A stretch of DNA of 51,004 nt from the NCBI GenBank assembly GCA_017387565.1, contig JAFOEY010000017.1, positions 1 through 51,004 of the forward strand, in the 5' to 3' direction. The notes beneath the pieces were generated by a model. The model was not told where the DNA came from. It was given only the letters and a program-made list of their open reading frames with translations, and did not search any database. Shown here in pieces: positions 42,110-50,805 of this stretch (position 1 is its first letter; every line of letters begins with the position of its first letter). The DNA is from Lachnospiraceae bacterium. GTDB lineage: Bacteria; Bacillota; Clostridia; Lachnospirales; Lachnospiraceae. The translations under genes and the position numbers were made by a program.

Positions 42110-43846
42110 ATGAAAGAAGTAATTTTGAAATATAGACATATTGTTTATCCTATTTTTTTTACCGCTTTATATGCCTTTATTATAATGTCTGTATTTAATA
42201 TTTATTTAGATAATGATGATACAAGTATGAGTAGAATTGTATCCGGTATGATGACAGGAACCCCGGATCCACATTGTGAATTTATTAATTATACTTTAAG
42301 TAGTATAATAGCATTTTTGTATAAATTGGTTCAAAATGTGAATTGGTATTCATTTTTAATAAATATTATTCCGGTTTTTGGTGGATTATGGATAATGATT
42401 TACAGGTTTATGGACATTTCATATAAAAAAAATCGCGAATATATTCTCATATCAGTTTTGGCAATTTTACTATACTCTTCTCTTTGTTTTAGTCAAATTC
42501 TGGAGCCACAATGGACACAATCGGCAGGAATTGTTGGCACGATGGCCGTTTTTTTATGGTATACTAGCAATTGGGAAAAAGATTGTTCAATTGTAAAAAA
42601 ATATTTTGAGCAAATCCTTATCATTTTAATGATATTGATATGTTTTGGAATTAGAGAATCTGTTTTCAAAATGATTGTACCGTCTGTGTTCATTTTGTTT
42701 GTGATTCGGGCTATTCAAAAAAAAGAACTCAAACAGGATATAATTATAATATTAGTTTCATGTCTGTGTATTTTTACTATGAGCAAAGTTGATCAGTTGG
42801 CGTATTCTGATGCAACATATGGACAGTTAAAAACTATGAACTCATACAGAGCTCGGATTGCGGATTATGGGGGGTTGCCGGATTACAACGAATATAAAGA
42901 TATATATCAGAAATATGATATCTCGTACGAAGAACAGTGTCTGGTGAATGGTCTGGCAGCTTATGAGTTTTTTGAAAATCTAACAATGGAAGATTTGATC
43001 GATTACTATTCTGTTTTATGTGAAGTAAATAATTTGAATACAGATAATAGGTTCAAGATAATTATTGCGATTGAAAATGCCGGAAAAGCGTTTTTTGATA
43101 TGAATAGTGTTGGGCATATTATTTTTCTGCTTTTACTACTTTTGTCATCGGGAATTCTATATTGTAAAAATAAGGATAAAATATCTTTTTTGAGTAATAT
43201 CCTCATTTTGGGAATCTATTTTTGTATGTGGGTTTATTTGGGGAGAAGTAACCGCTTTCCATTAAGAGTATTATTTATTATGCATTTCAGCTTGAATATG
43301 ATATTGATAGCGATATTGTTGAATTCTTTTTTGCGTTCATCAATTAACAAAACGCATATTTCTTTTCGTATTGGCATGGCTTTATTGGGTTTGGGCATAA
43401 TTGTTGCAGGAATTTTTCAATTAAAGTTATCAATTAATAATTATAGGAAAAGTAGTGAGCAATATTATCTTCAGTGCAATGCATATGAGTATATGAAGAA
43501 TAATAAAAAAGACCTTTTCTTATTGGGGCCGGATTTTCGCGTTTTTAAAGAGAAATTTGATTTTATTGATAATCCTAATGAACTGAACTATATTAAAATT
43601 ACCGGATGGGCAACCATTACGCCTGCGTTTCAGGAGATGATTACAAAGGGAAATGGAGAAGATATTTGGAATGTCATTGTGAAAAGAGATGATATCCGAT
43701 TGGTGACAGATTATTTGGATTGGGTTTACATTATTACAGATTATTATAATAGTATTGGGTATAATTTAGATTATGATGTAATCGATATTGTTAATACACA
43801 AATAGAAGAAAAAAAATACTATATCATTCAATTAAGATTACTGTGA
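42110..43846 (+). CDS. Polytopic GT-C-like membrane protein, copy 1
   Basis: The 578-residue protein has about ten membrane segments. After the first span comes YLDNDDTSMSRIVSGMM then TGTPDPHCEFINY, an acidic pair in the first outer loop as in GT-C polyprenyl-sugar-dependent glycosyltransferases. A soluble region of about 90 residues in the middle (starting near YRARIADYGGLPDY) and a C-terminal soluble tail of about 100 residues follow. Its neighbour downstream has the same plan. These proteins are common and mostly unstudied in Lachnospiraceae surface loci. A role in adding side-chain sugars outside the membrane is likely but unproven. Confidence 0.65.
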   Translation: MKEVILKYRHIVYPIFFTALYAFIIMSVFNIYLDNDDTSMSRIVSGMMTGTPDPHCEFINYTLSSIIAFLYKLVQNVNWYSFLINIIPVFGGLWIMIYRFMDISYKKNREYILISVLAILLYSSLCFSQILEPQWTQSAGIVGTMAVFLWYTSNWEKDCSIVKKYFEQILIILMILICFGIRESVFKMIVPSVFILFVIRAIQKKELKQDIIIILVSCLCIFTMSKVDQLAYSDATYGQLKTMNSYRARIADYGGLPDYNEYKDIYQKYDISYEEQCLVNGLAAYEFFENLTMEDLIDYYSVLCEVNNLNTDNRFKIIIAIENAGKAFFDMNSVGHIIFLLLLLLSSGILYCKNKDKISFLSNILILGIYFCMWVYLGRSNRFPLRVLFIMHFSLNMILIAILLNSFLRSSINKTHISFRIGMALLGLGIIVAGIFQLKLSINNYRKSSEQYYLQCNAYEYMKNNKKDLFLLGPDFRVFKEKFDFIDNPNELNYIKITGWATITPAFQEMITKGNGEDIWNVIVKRDDIRLVTDYLDWVYIITDYYNSIGYNLDYDVIDIVNTQIEEKKYYIIQLRLL

Positions 43847-43857
43847 GAGGATAAAGA

Positions 43858-45675
43858 ATGAAAAAATTGTTATTTAATCATAAAAAATTGTTAATTTCAT
43901 TTGCAATCAATTGTTGTGTATTATTAGTATGTGTATTAATGTTTTTCCCGACATTTAAAAATGAAGCTGATATCATTATGCAGAGTATTTTATATGGAGT
44001 TGGTGGATATGATTCTAGCTCAGCACATTTGCTTTTCTCAAATGTTTTGCTTGGAAAAGTGTTAAAATCATTATTTGCAGTATGCGCATCTTTACCATGG
44101 TATGCTTTGTTTCATTATTGCATGGTGTTCATCTCTTTATGGGCAATTTGTTTTTTTATTTTGAATAGAAGTGAAAATACATTTGGTTTGGTTTTGTCAT
44201 TTTTATTTGCTCTTTTTTTTGGATATGAAGGATATGTTAATCCGAATTATATTATTACATCAATAATCTTAGTATGTGCTGGATGTTTATTAATAATATA
44301 TTTTGCTATCACACAAAAAAAGTGTTTTTGTACGATTGGTGTTTTATTATACTTATTGGCGTCCCTAGTATCGTTTAAAATATTTGTTGTCGGATGTGTG
44401 TTTGGTTGTATTTGTTATGTAAGTTTTCTGACTACGGAGTTTTTCTCTCATCATACGATAGAAAAAAGCCAAATAATAAGGGTATTGGGAGCTTATTTTG
44501 TGATAGTCTTTTTGGGAATAATGCTTATGTTTGTAGATAGAGCAAATTATTGTGATACTACGATTCGTGTTCGTGCGTTAAGATATCGTAATGTATTTGA
44601 AAAAGCATTTTCTTTTGGATATGAAGATTATGACTATGATGCCATGCTTGAGATGGGTATAGAAACCGAGGGCGAATATATACGATTAGTAAGAGGAATA
44701 TTTGTTGAAGGTGATGAAGAAGATTTGAATAAAATGAAGTCCATTGTTGAAAAGACAAAGGAGCTCGATTTCTACAATATCAACAAGTATCTTAAAAGTG
44801 TTCCAATTCAATTTTTAGATGTCGGTATGACATATTTGTATTTTGTATTACTAATACTTTATATTCTTTATTCAAAAAAATCAAAAAAATATATTGTTTT
44901 TTCTTCAACTATATTATTATTTTTAGGGACACTACTATTTTATTTATATAATTTGATGAACTATAGCTGGATAAAAGCTGGCTGCATGATGTTAGTATGT
45001 ATATATGTAGTAATGTATATGAATAAAATAGAAATTGAAGGAGAAGAATTAAGGTATTTAGGGTTATTTATAGTAATATTTTTAACTATTTTAAATTCCA
45101 AATTTTCAACGGTTTTTACAAAAAGTGTGAGAACAGCGACACCCGAAGATATCATGGAGAATTTAGGGGATTCTCAAATTAGTATTTTGGACTTGACTCA
45201 TATGTTGTCCGATTATTCTGCATTCTATGTATTTCCTCGTGATTTTTGTGGACAGGACAATATTTATGTGGCAAATGGTGTTTTATCACTGGCTGACGGT
45301 TTTGAGAGTGCGATAAGTATTGGCGAATTAGAAAACTGCCTTGATAGTGGTTGGGAAAATCGCATCATGAATAAAGATTATTTACTTTTTAAAACGCATG
45401 ACTTATTAGTACCTGTTTATAATAAAGAAACAAAAAAAGTACAAATAACGGTTAAATACTTATATCCCTACGATAGTGCGGCATTATATTTATGGAGCAC
45501 ACAGGACCAGAATGATTTACAAGTGGTGGAGCTTTCTATAGGTAATGATGCAACTTCGGTGGTTGAAATTGATGTTTCGGATTTTCAGTTGGAAACAAAG
45601 ATGCAGATAGAATTACATACACGTTATAGAGATATTGATAAGATTTTGAGAAAGACACAAGTGACTTGTAGGTAA
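43858..45675 (+). CDS. Polytopic GT-C-like membrane protein, copy 2
   Basis: This 605-residue protein is a remote paralogue of the upstream gene. It shares the first outer loop plan (FKNEADIIMQSILYGVGGYD instead of NDD..TGTPD), a WYAL segment, a soluble insert beginning RVRALRYRNVFEKAFSF and a C-terminal soluble tail with a beta-rich end. The aspartate pair seen in copy 1 is replaced by E-A-D, so the active site may differ or be weaker. It starts 11 bp after copy 1 and ends the exporter-2 operon; the next gene has its own ribosome binding site after a 225-bp gap. Confidence 0.62.
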   Translation: MKKLLFNHKKLLISFAINCCVLLVCVLMFFPTFKNEADIIMQSILYGVGGYDSSSAHLLFSNVLLGKVLKSLFAVCASLPWYALFHYCMVFISLWAICFFILNRSENTFGLVLSFLFALFFGYEGYVNPNYIITSIILVCAGCLLIIYFAITQKKCFCTIGVLLYLLASLVSFKIFVVGCVFGCICYVSFLTTEFFSHHTIEKSQIIRVLGAYFVIVFLGIMLMFVDRANYCDTTIRVRALRYRNVFEKAFSFGYEDYDYDAMLEMGIETEGEYIRLVRGIFVEGDEEDLNKMKSIVEKTKELDFYNINKYLKSVPIQFLDVGMTYLYFVLLILYILYSKKSKKYIVFSSTILLFLGTLLFYLYNLMNYSWIKAGCMMLVCIYVVMYMNKIEIEGEELRYLGLFIVIFLTILNSKFSTVFTKSVRTATPEDIMENLGDSQISILDLTHMLSDYSAFYVFPRDFCGQDNIYVANGVLSLADGFESAISIGELENCLDSGWENRIMNKDYLLFKTHDLLVPVYNKETKKVQITVKYLYPYDSAALYLWSTQDQNDLQVVELSIGNDATSVVEIDVSDFQLETKMQIELHTRYRDIDKILRKTQVTCR

Positions 45676-45802
45676 TTCAAATATTCAAGGAAAAAACCGT
45701 CGAATTTACAAAATTTGTGCGGGATGAAATAGGATATGTTATATATAAATTTACAATAATAAGGCAAAAGTGCATGTTTTATTAGGGCTATTCAATGGAA
45801 TG

Positions 45803-45822
45803 TATATTTGAACTCAAATATA
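45803..45822. promoter_or_regulatory. 20-bp perfect palindrome (operator candidate)
   Basis: TATATTTGA (45803-45811) and TCAAATATA (45814-45822) are perfect inverted repeats around AC. This lies in the 225-bp gap 45676-45900 ahead of the CMP-sugar module, which otherwise holds no gene. A weak promoter pair, TTGTGC (45715) and TTATAT (45739) with 18-bp spacing, lies upstream. The dyad's length fits a dimeric repressor site. Confidence 0.45.
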
Positions 45823-45900
45823 GAATCAATTGAAGGTGAAGATGTATATAATGAGGATAACAATGTGTGTGAAAACCGTAATTAAGGAGGCCAAAACATT

Positions 45901-46656
45901 ATGAAAATAGTGGGTGTTATTCCAGCACGTTACCAATCATCTAGGTTGCCAGGTAAACCTTTAGCAGATATTTGTGGAAAGCCTATGATATGGTGGGTGT
46001 ATCAGCAGGTTTCTCAAGTTAAAGAATTTGATGAAATATATGTTGCTACTGATGATGAGCGAATAAAGAGTGTGTGCGAATCGTATTCTATGCCAGTACT
46101 TATGACTTCAAGTAAGACACCAAATCACATTCATAGAATATGGGAGGTTACTGAAATTATCGAGTCGAATTATTATGTTAGTGTTAATGGCGATGAGCCG
46201 TTGATAAATCCGGATAATATTAGGCAGGCAATAATGGCAATTCCAAACGAATTGTCAAATGAGCCTTATTTTGGGAGTGTTTATAGAGAATTATCTGACC
46301 CGGCGGAAACAATGGATTTGGCTAATGTAAAGATTGTGCTTGGTAATGAGAATCGTTGTCTTTATCAATCACGATATCCAATACCTAGTACAAAGGGCTC
46401 GTTAAATTTTAAGTATAAAAAAGCTATAGGTATTGAATGCTTCAATAAACAAGCTCTTGATTTTTTTGTTAGTACGCCAATGGGAATTTTAGAAAAAATA
46501 GAAGATATAGATCACCTTAGATTTCTTGAAAATGGTATTCCAATTTATTATACAAAAATAGAGTCTGAATCGTTGTCGGTTGATACAAAAAATGATTTAG
46601 AAAAAGTAAGAAGTATTATACAGTCGAGAGGTAAAGTTATAGATGAAAAATGTTAG
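45901..46656 (+). CDS. CMP-Kdo synthetase-like cytidylyltransferase (KdsB-like)
   Basis: The 251-residue protein should activate a 3-deoxy-ulosonic acid with CTP to form a CMP-sugar. It has the nucleotide-binding start IPARYQSSRLPGKPLADICG, KPMIWWVYQQV, IYVATDDERIKSVC, the metal-site VNGDEPLINP and the late KIESESLSVDTKNDLEKVR, all typical of KdsB rather than the shorter-motif NeuA. Length equals KdsB. AAGGAGG is ideally spaced before the ATG. It overlaps the aldolase gene by 14 bp. Kdo is unusual for a Gram-positive cell, so the substrate could be another ulosonic acid. Confidence 0.87.
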   Translation: MKIVGVIPARYQSSRLPGKPLADICGKPMIWWVYQQVSQVKEFDEIYVATDDERIKSVCESYSMPVLMTSSKTPNHIHRIWEVTEIIESNYYVSVNGDEPLINPDNIRQAIMAIPNELSNEPYFGSVYRELSDPAETMDLANVKIVLGNENRCLYQSRYPIPSTKGSLNFKYKKAIGIECFNKQALDFFVSTPMGILEKIEDIDHLRFLENGIPIYYTKIESESLSVDTKNDLEKVRSIIQSRGKVIDEKC

Positions 46657-48277
46657 AATTCTTGATTGTACATTGAGAGATGGAGGTAGAATTATAGATT
46701 GTGCCTTTCAAAATCAAGAAATAAAAAGTATATCAGAACGATTAGAAAAGGCTAAGATTGATATTGTTGAAGTGGGCTTTTTAAGAGACCATCGAAATAT
46801 CGAATATAATGGGAACAGTACATTTTTTACTGATGTTGATCAGATGCGTCCGTATGTATGCCACGGCAATAATAATACTATGTTCGCAGCGTTTATTGAT
46901 TTTGGGATGTGCGATATAGATAGTCTTAAGCCATATGATGGGACTTCTGTTGATGCCTTGAGATTTGGGTTTACCAAAAAAAATTATACGGAATCTAAAG
47001 AAGAAGTAATTCGATGGATGAAGATTATAAAAGAACGAGGATATAAGCTTTTTGTACAAGGTGTTAATTCATTAAACTATTCTGATATAGAACTGTTAGA
47101 AATAGTTAAAATGGTAAATGAAATTAAACCATACAGTTTTGGAATTGTAGATACATATGGTGCTATGTATATGGATGATGTAGATAGAATATATGGTCTT
47201 ATTAATCATAATATGGATCAAGATATTTGTATAAATTTTCATTCACATAATAATTATCAATTATCATTTGCTTTTGCTCTAGAAATCATAAAGCTGAATT
47301 CTAGCGGATATAGACAAATAATAATAGATGGTACCCTGAGTGGGATTGGAAAGGTTGCTGGGAACTTAAATACGGAGTTAATTGTAGAATTTTTAGTTAG
47401 AAAGAAAAAATATAATTATGATGTTGATATGATATTTGATATTATTGATGAGTTTATACATAAATATTCATTGACTCATAGTTGGGGATATTCTATTCCA
47501 GCTCTAATGTCTGGAATATATAAAGCTCATCCTAATAATGTTATTTATTTGACAGAGAAATATAGACTTGATACTAAGGACATTGGAAAAATTCTTTCTA
47601 TGATTGATCCAGAAAAGCGACAGACGTATGATTATGGAAATATACAAAGATTATACATGGAATACAATCATACAAAGGTGGATGACAGCGCGGATTTAAT
47701 TAGACTACATGAGTTGTTAGATGGGAGAAATGTCCTTGTTGTTATGCCAGGGTATTCAATTATTAAATATAAAGATTTGATAAAAAAATATGTAATTGAT
47801 AACGAGTGTATTGTGATTTCAGAAAATTTTATTTCAGATTTTGCCGACGAAGCTAACAGAATTGCTTTTTTCGGTAGTCAAAAACGATATAAGAATACAA
47901 ATAACCTTAATTATGAAAAAAATCTGGTTATTGTGTCAAATGTTGAAAAAGAAACTGGAGAAGAAATAGTTGTTAATTATGATAGCTTGATTCAGAGAGA
48001 TTATGAAGATTTTGATAATACTACACTTATGTTGCTTAATTTGCTTAGTAAGTTGGGAATCAAGCATTTTGCTATAGCTGGTTTTGATGGTTATAAATGT
48101 AATGAAACAAATTACTTTAACGATGAGCAGTTTGATGAAAGAAGATTTGCTGGTAAATATGAAGAAATTACATTGAATACTAGAAATATGTTAAATGACT
48201 ATGCAATGAGGTTGGATAGAAAGACAGATGTTAAGTTTCTTACACCAAGCGTTTATCAAGATATATTTGAACAATAA
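46643..48277 (+). CDS. HMGL-type aldolase fused to a DUF115/GT42-like C-terminal domain
   Basis: The first 310 of 544 residues are an HMGL/DRE-TIM aldolase: ILDCTLRDGGRIID at the start holds the metal-binding Asp and catalytic Arg, IVEVGFLRD follows, GIVDTYGAMY lies mid-domain, NFHSHNNYQLSFA near 198-204 gives the His-x-His metal ligands, and GTLSGIGKVAGNLNTEL closes the barrel. Such enzymes include 4-hydroxy-2-oxovalerate aldolase, whose reverse reaction joins pyruvate to an aldehyde. Residues about 355-544 (GRNVLVVMPGYSIIKY and LSKLGIKHFAIAGFDGY) recall DUF115/GT42-like nucleotide-sugar folds. Between KdsB- and KdsC-like genes it could make the ulosonic acid normally supplied by KdsA or NeuB. 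That function is inference. Confidence 0.75.
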   Translation: MKNVRILDCTLRDGGRIIDCAFQNQEIKSISERLEKAKIDIVEVGFLRDHRNIEYNGNSTFFTDVDQMRPYVCHGNNNTMFAAFIDFGMCDIDSLKPYDGTSVDALRFGFTKKNYTESKEEVIRWMKIIKERGYKLFVQGVNSLNYSDIELLEIVKMVNEIKPYSFGIVDTYGAMYMDDVDRIYGLINHNMDQDICINFHSHNNYQLSFAFALEIIKLNSSGYRQIIIDGTLSGIGKVAGNLNTELIVEFLVRKKKYNYDVDMIFDIIDEFIHKYSLTHSWGYSIPALMSGIYKAHPNNVIYLTEKYRLDTKDIGKILSMIDPEKRQTYDYGNIQRLYMEYNHTKVDDSADLIRLHELLDGRNVLVVMPGYSIIKYKDLIKKYVIDNECIVISENFISDFADEANRIAFFGSQKRYKNTNNLNYEKNLVIVSNVEKETGEEIVVNYDSLIQRDYEDFDNTTLMLLNLLSKLGIKHFAIAGFDGYKCNETNYFNDEQFDERRFAGKYEEITLNTRNMLNDYAMRLDRKTDVKFLTPSVYQDIFEQ

Positions 48278-48322
48278 TGAAATAGTTTAATATACATATA
48301 GTTGACAGGAGTGTTCTATAGA

Positions 48323-48814
48323 ATGAAAAAGATAAAATATCTGATTATGGATGTTGATGGAACTTTGACGGATGGAAAGATTTATTATACTGATGATGGG
48401 GAATTATTTAAGTCCTTTAATATTAAAGATGGTTATGGCATAGCCCATTTATTGAAAGATGCATTGATTGAACCTATTGTTATAACAGGTCGAAAAAGTG
48501 CAATAGTTGAAAAAAGATGTAAGGAAATAGGCATTAATACTATAATTCAGGGAAGAATGGACAAGTTGAATGTATTAAAGAACTTGATAGAAACCTCTGA
48601 TATTGGTAGTTGTGCGTATATTGGAGACGACATTCCTGACATGAAATGTATGAAGTATATAAAAGAAGCGGGTGGTATTATCGGATGCCCTTCAGATGCT
48701 GCTCAAGAGTTGATAAATATAGTTGATTATGTTTGTAAAAATAAAGCTGGTGAAGGAGCTGTAAGAGAGTTTATAGATTTGATTATTAAAGGCATTATTC
48801 ATACATCTAAATAA
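48323..48814 (+). CDS. KdsC-like HAD phosphatase
   Basis: Start at ATG 48323 with AGGAG at 48307-48311; an upstream TTG at 48302 has no ribosome binding site. The 163-residue protein has the KdsC hallmarks: MDVDGTLTDGKIYY (nucleophile and acid Asp), FNIKDGYGIAHL, VITGRKSAIVEKRCKEI and YIGDDIPDMKCM for the metal-binding acidic pair. KdsC removes the phosphate from Kdo-8-phosphate. Together with the KdsB-like and aldolase genes it completes a three-gene CMP-ulosonate set. It lacks a fused extra domain and is of normal length. Confidence 0.88.
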   Translation: MKKIKYLIMDVDGTLTDGKIYYTDDGELFKSFNIKDGYGIAHLLKDALIEPIVITGRKSAIVEKRCKEIGINTIIQGRMDKLNVLKNLIETSDIGSCAYIGDDIPDMKCMKYIKEAGGIIGCPSDAAQELINIVDYVCKNKAGEGAVREFIDLIIKGIIHTSK

Positions 48815-48842
48815 CTTATATTAACAATAATCCTGAATTATT

Positions 48843-48870
48843 CATGAGCAAATAAAAACACTCATGTTTT
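48843..48870 (+). terminator. Weak terminator-like hairpin after the KdsC-like gene
   Basis: CATGAG (48843-48848) pairs with CTCATG (48861-48866), followed by TTTT. The stem is only 6 bp with a 12-nt loop. The rest of 48815-48992 shows no gene I can support; it includes CCTG/CAGG dyad bases near 48942-48956 and is probably the end of an old insertion element. Confidence 0.35.
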
Positions 48871-48992
48871 GCCATTACCTTTGACTTCGTTTCAAAAATT
48901 AATTGTTTCATAGTAAATTCCTCTTTTTTAGGGCATAGTTATCCTGTTAAATCAGGAAAGCATTTTGAAACTGTCAAGGTACAACTACTTTG

Positions 48993-49196
48993 TCATTCCA
49001 ACTGTTTCAGCCTGAAAATGTTATTCATCGTTTCTAGGAATTCATTTTTATAAGGGCAATGACTGCACGGTTTGAATGTAATATATCTTGCTGAACGTAT
49101 AAACTTTGCCGCTATCTTCAGCAGTTTTAAGCGAATGGTATCTACCTGAAGTTTTTGAAAACTATTGGGCAGAACCAGTCGTCTGAACCAATTAAA
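48993..49196 (-). pseudogene. Transposase C-terminal remnant (IS4/IS1380-type), cut by the next element
   Basis: The minus strand reads 67 codons plus TGA with no N-terminus. It contains NWFRRLVLPNSFQKL, DTIRLKLLKIAAKFIRSA, RYITFKPCSHCPYK and NEFLETMNNI, the typical C-terminal end of an IS4/IS1380-type transposase. The recognisable reading starts exactly at the boundary base of the inserted element at 49197. The 5' part of the gene is not seen on the far side of that element. This is an old transposon relic. Confidence 0.72.
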
Positions 49197-50805
49197 TAAT
49201 GTCTGCTGAGAAGCAACAAAAAGTGCTTAAAACCATTGAAAACACTGAATTTATTAGCAATATGTGCTATACTGGAAGTGCAGGAAAAACATAGATTTTC
49301 AGCAAAAAACCTTGCACTTACCGGAGGACATATGTATAAATTTGAACATTATCGTCAATTAGTTCTGGCTGATTTCAACCAGCCGTTGGGATTCAAAATG
49401 AATCCTGAAAACAGATGGGTGAAGAAGGCAGCAACCATTCCATGGGATGCCATAGAGGAAAAATATGCGAAGCTCTTCCCAAGTAAAACAGGTATGCCTG
49501 CAAAGCCGCTTCGTATGGCACTAGGTTCACTCATGATCCAGAAACAGTATGGTTATTCTGACAGGGAACTTGTAGAACAGATTACGGAGAATCCGTATTA
49601 TCAGTTCTTTGTAGGTCTTCCCGGTTTTCGTAATGAACCGCCATACGTTCCTTCACTTCTGGTTGAGTTCAGAAAACGTCTTAATGACGAAATCCTCAGT
49701 GAGATCAATGAGATGATCATCGAATACAACAGACCGGATGATCCGGGACCCGGTGATGGAACCGATGTTGCTGAAGCAGCATCTGCAGAGACAGAAAACA
49801 AAGGCACCATCATTTTGGATGCAACATGTGCACCGCAGAATATCAGTTATCCACAGGATGTCAATCTTTTGAATGAAGCAAGGGAGAACCTTGAAGGAAT
49901 GATTGACAGGATATGCTACGATTACAATTACTACAAGCCCCGGATGTATCGGCAAAAAGCCAGAAAAGACTACCTGAATCTTGCAAGATGCAAAAAGAGT
50001 ACTGCGAAGAAAATCCGCAAAGCTATCAAACAACAGTTACAGTATATCCGTCGGGACAGAGCTTATATCACAACGTTCCTTGAAGATGGTGTCATTCTGA
50101 CACCAAAACAGGAAGAACGCTTAAAGGTAATTGACGAGCTCTGTAGACAGCAACAGTACATGTATGAAAACAAAGTCCATTCCGTACCGGATCGTATTGT
50201 CAGCATCAGTCAGCCGTACATCAGACCAATCGTCAGAGGGAAAGCCGCAGCGCCGGTGGAATTCGGAGCGAAGCTGGATATGAGCATTGATGAAAAAGGG
50301 CTTGCTCGTCTGGAGAGGTTATCTTTTGATGCTTACAATGAATCCGATGTTCTGATTGGAGCCATTGAAAGGTGCAAGGAACGTACGGGACATTATCCGG
50401 AGCGGGCACTGGCAGATAAGATCTACCGTAACAGGAAGAATCTGGCATACTGCAAACTTCATGGTATCCGCTTGTCAGGTCCTTCTCTTGGAAGACCGGG
50501 AAAGAATGCCGCGATGGATAAGAAAGCCGAATACATTGACAATGCAGACCGAATTGAAGTGGAAAGATCTTTTAGTCTTGCCAAGAGATGTTACGGACTT
50601 GGCAGGATAACAACAAAACTTGATACCACAACAAGAAGTTCAATAGCGTTGTCAATACTGACAATGAATGTAGCCCGCATTGTGGCGCTTTCATTGTGTC
50701 AATTTTTAATGACGATATTTTCAAAGTTCAAACAGCACAAAAATATGCTGAGATTTACAGTAAACAATTGCTGTGAAAAAATAGCTGCTTATTGAGCAGA
50801 CATTA
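49197..50805 (+). mobile_element. IS1182/IS5-type insertion sequence with terminal inverted repeats
   Basis: The left end reads TAATGTCTGCTGAG then AAGCA from 49197. The right end, read on the minus strand from 50805, gives TAATGTCTGCTCAATAAGCA. These are imperfect terminal inverted repeats of about 20 bp enclosing a complete transposase gene. The outer four bases could be part of the repeat or of the target. No clear direct target duplication is seen, and the two flanks come from unrelated genes, so a deletion or recombination probably followed insertion. Length is about 1.6 kb, usual for this group. Confidence 0.8.
49332..50795 (+). CDS. IS1182/IS5-family transposase
   Basis: The 487-residue DDE transposase starts at the ATG preceded by GGAGG (49322-49326); an earlier in-frame start is not supported. 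It has the N-terminal DUF772-type block (PLRMALGSLMIQKQYGYSDRE then NPYYQFFVGLPGF). The first catalytic aspartate is in IILDATCAPQNI, then a coiled-coil spacer region, LADKIYRNRKNLAYCKLHGI with LSGPSLGRPGK, and RIEVERSFSLAKRCYGLGRI carrying the final glutamate. No frameshift or internal stop is visible, so the element could still be active. Confidence 0.9.
   Translation: MYKFEHYRQLVLADFNQPLGFKMNPENRWVKKAATIPWDAIEEKYAKLFPSKTGMPAKPLRMALGSLMIQKQYGYSDRELVEQITENPYYQFFVGLPGFRNEPPYVPSLLVEFRKRLNDEILSEINEMIIEYNRPDDPGPGDGTDVAEAASAETENKGTIILDATCAPQNISYPQDVNLLNEARENLEGMIDRICYDYNYYKPRMYRQKARKDYLNLARCKKSTAKKIRKAIKQQLQYIRRDRAYITTFLEDGVILTPKQEERLKVIDELCRQQQYMYENKVHSVPDRIVSISQPYIRPIVRGKAAAPVEFGAKLDMSIDEKGLARLERLSFDAYNESDVLIGAIERCKERTGHYPERALADKIYRNRKNLAYCKLHGIRLSGPSLGRPGKNAAMDKKAEYIDNADRIEVERSFSLAKRCYGLGRITTKLDTTTRSSIALSILTMNVARIVALSLCQFLMTIFSKFKQHKNMLRFTVNNCCEKIAAY

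Noticed and set aside
45901-46656. Cytidylyltransferase as NeuA (CMP-sialate synthetase)
   Set aside because: The PGKPLADICGKPMI block and the late SVDTKNDLEKVR segment fit KdsB better, and no NeuB/NeuC is nearby.
46643-47600. Aldolase domain as HMG-CoA lyase or isopropylmalate synthase of central metabolism
   Set aside because: The extra C-terminal domain and the overlapping KdsB- and nearby KdsC-like neighbours point to sugar acid synthesis.
48813-48911. Minus-strand 32-codon reading with a good AAGAGG site before its ATG
   Set aside because: It overlaps the end of the KdsC-like gene, has no recognisable product and lies in transposon debris; it may be a relic start but cannot be supported as a gene.
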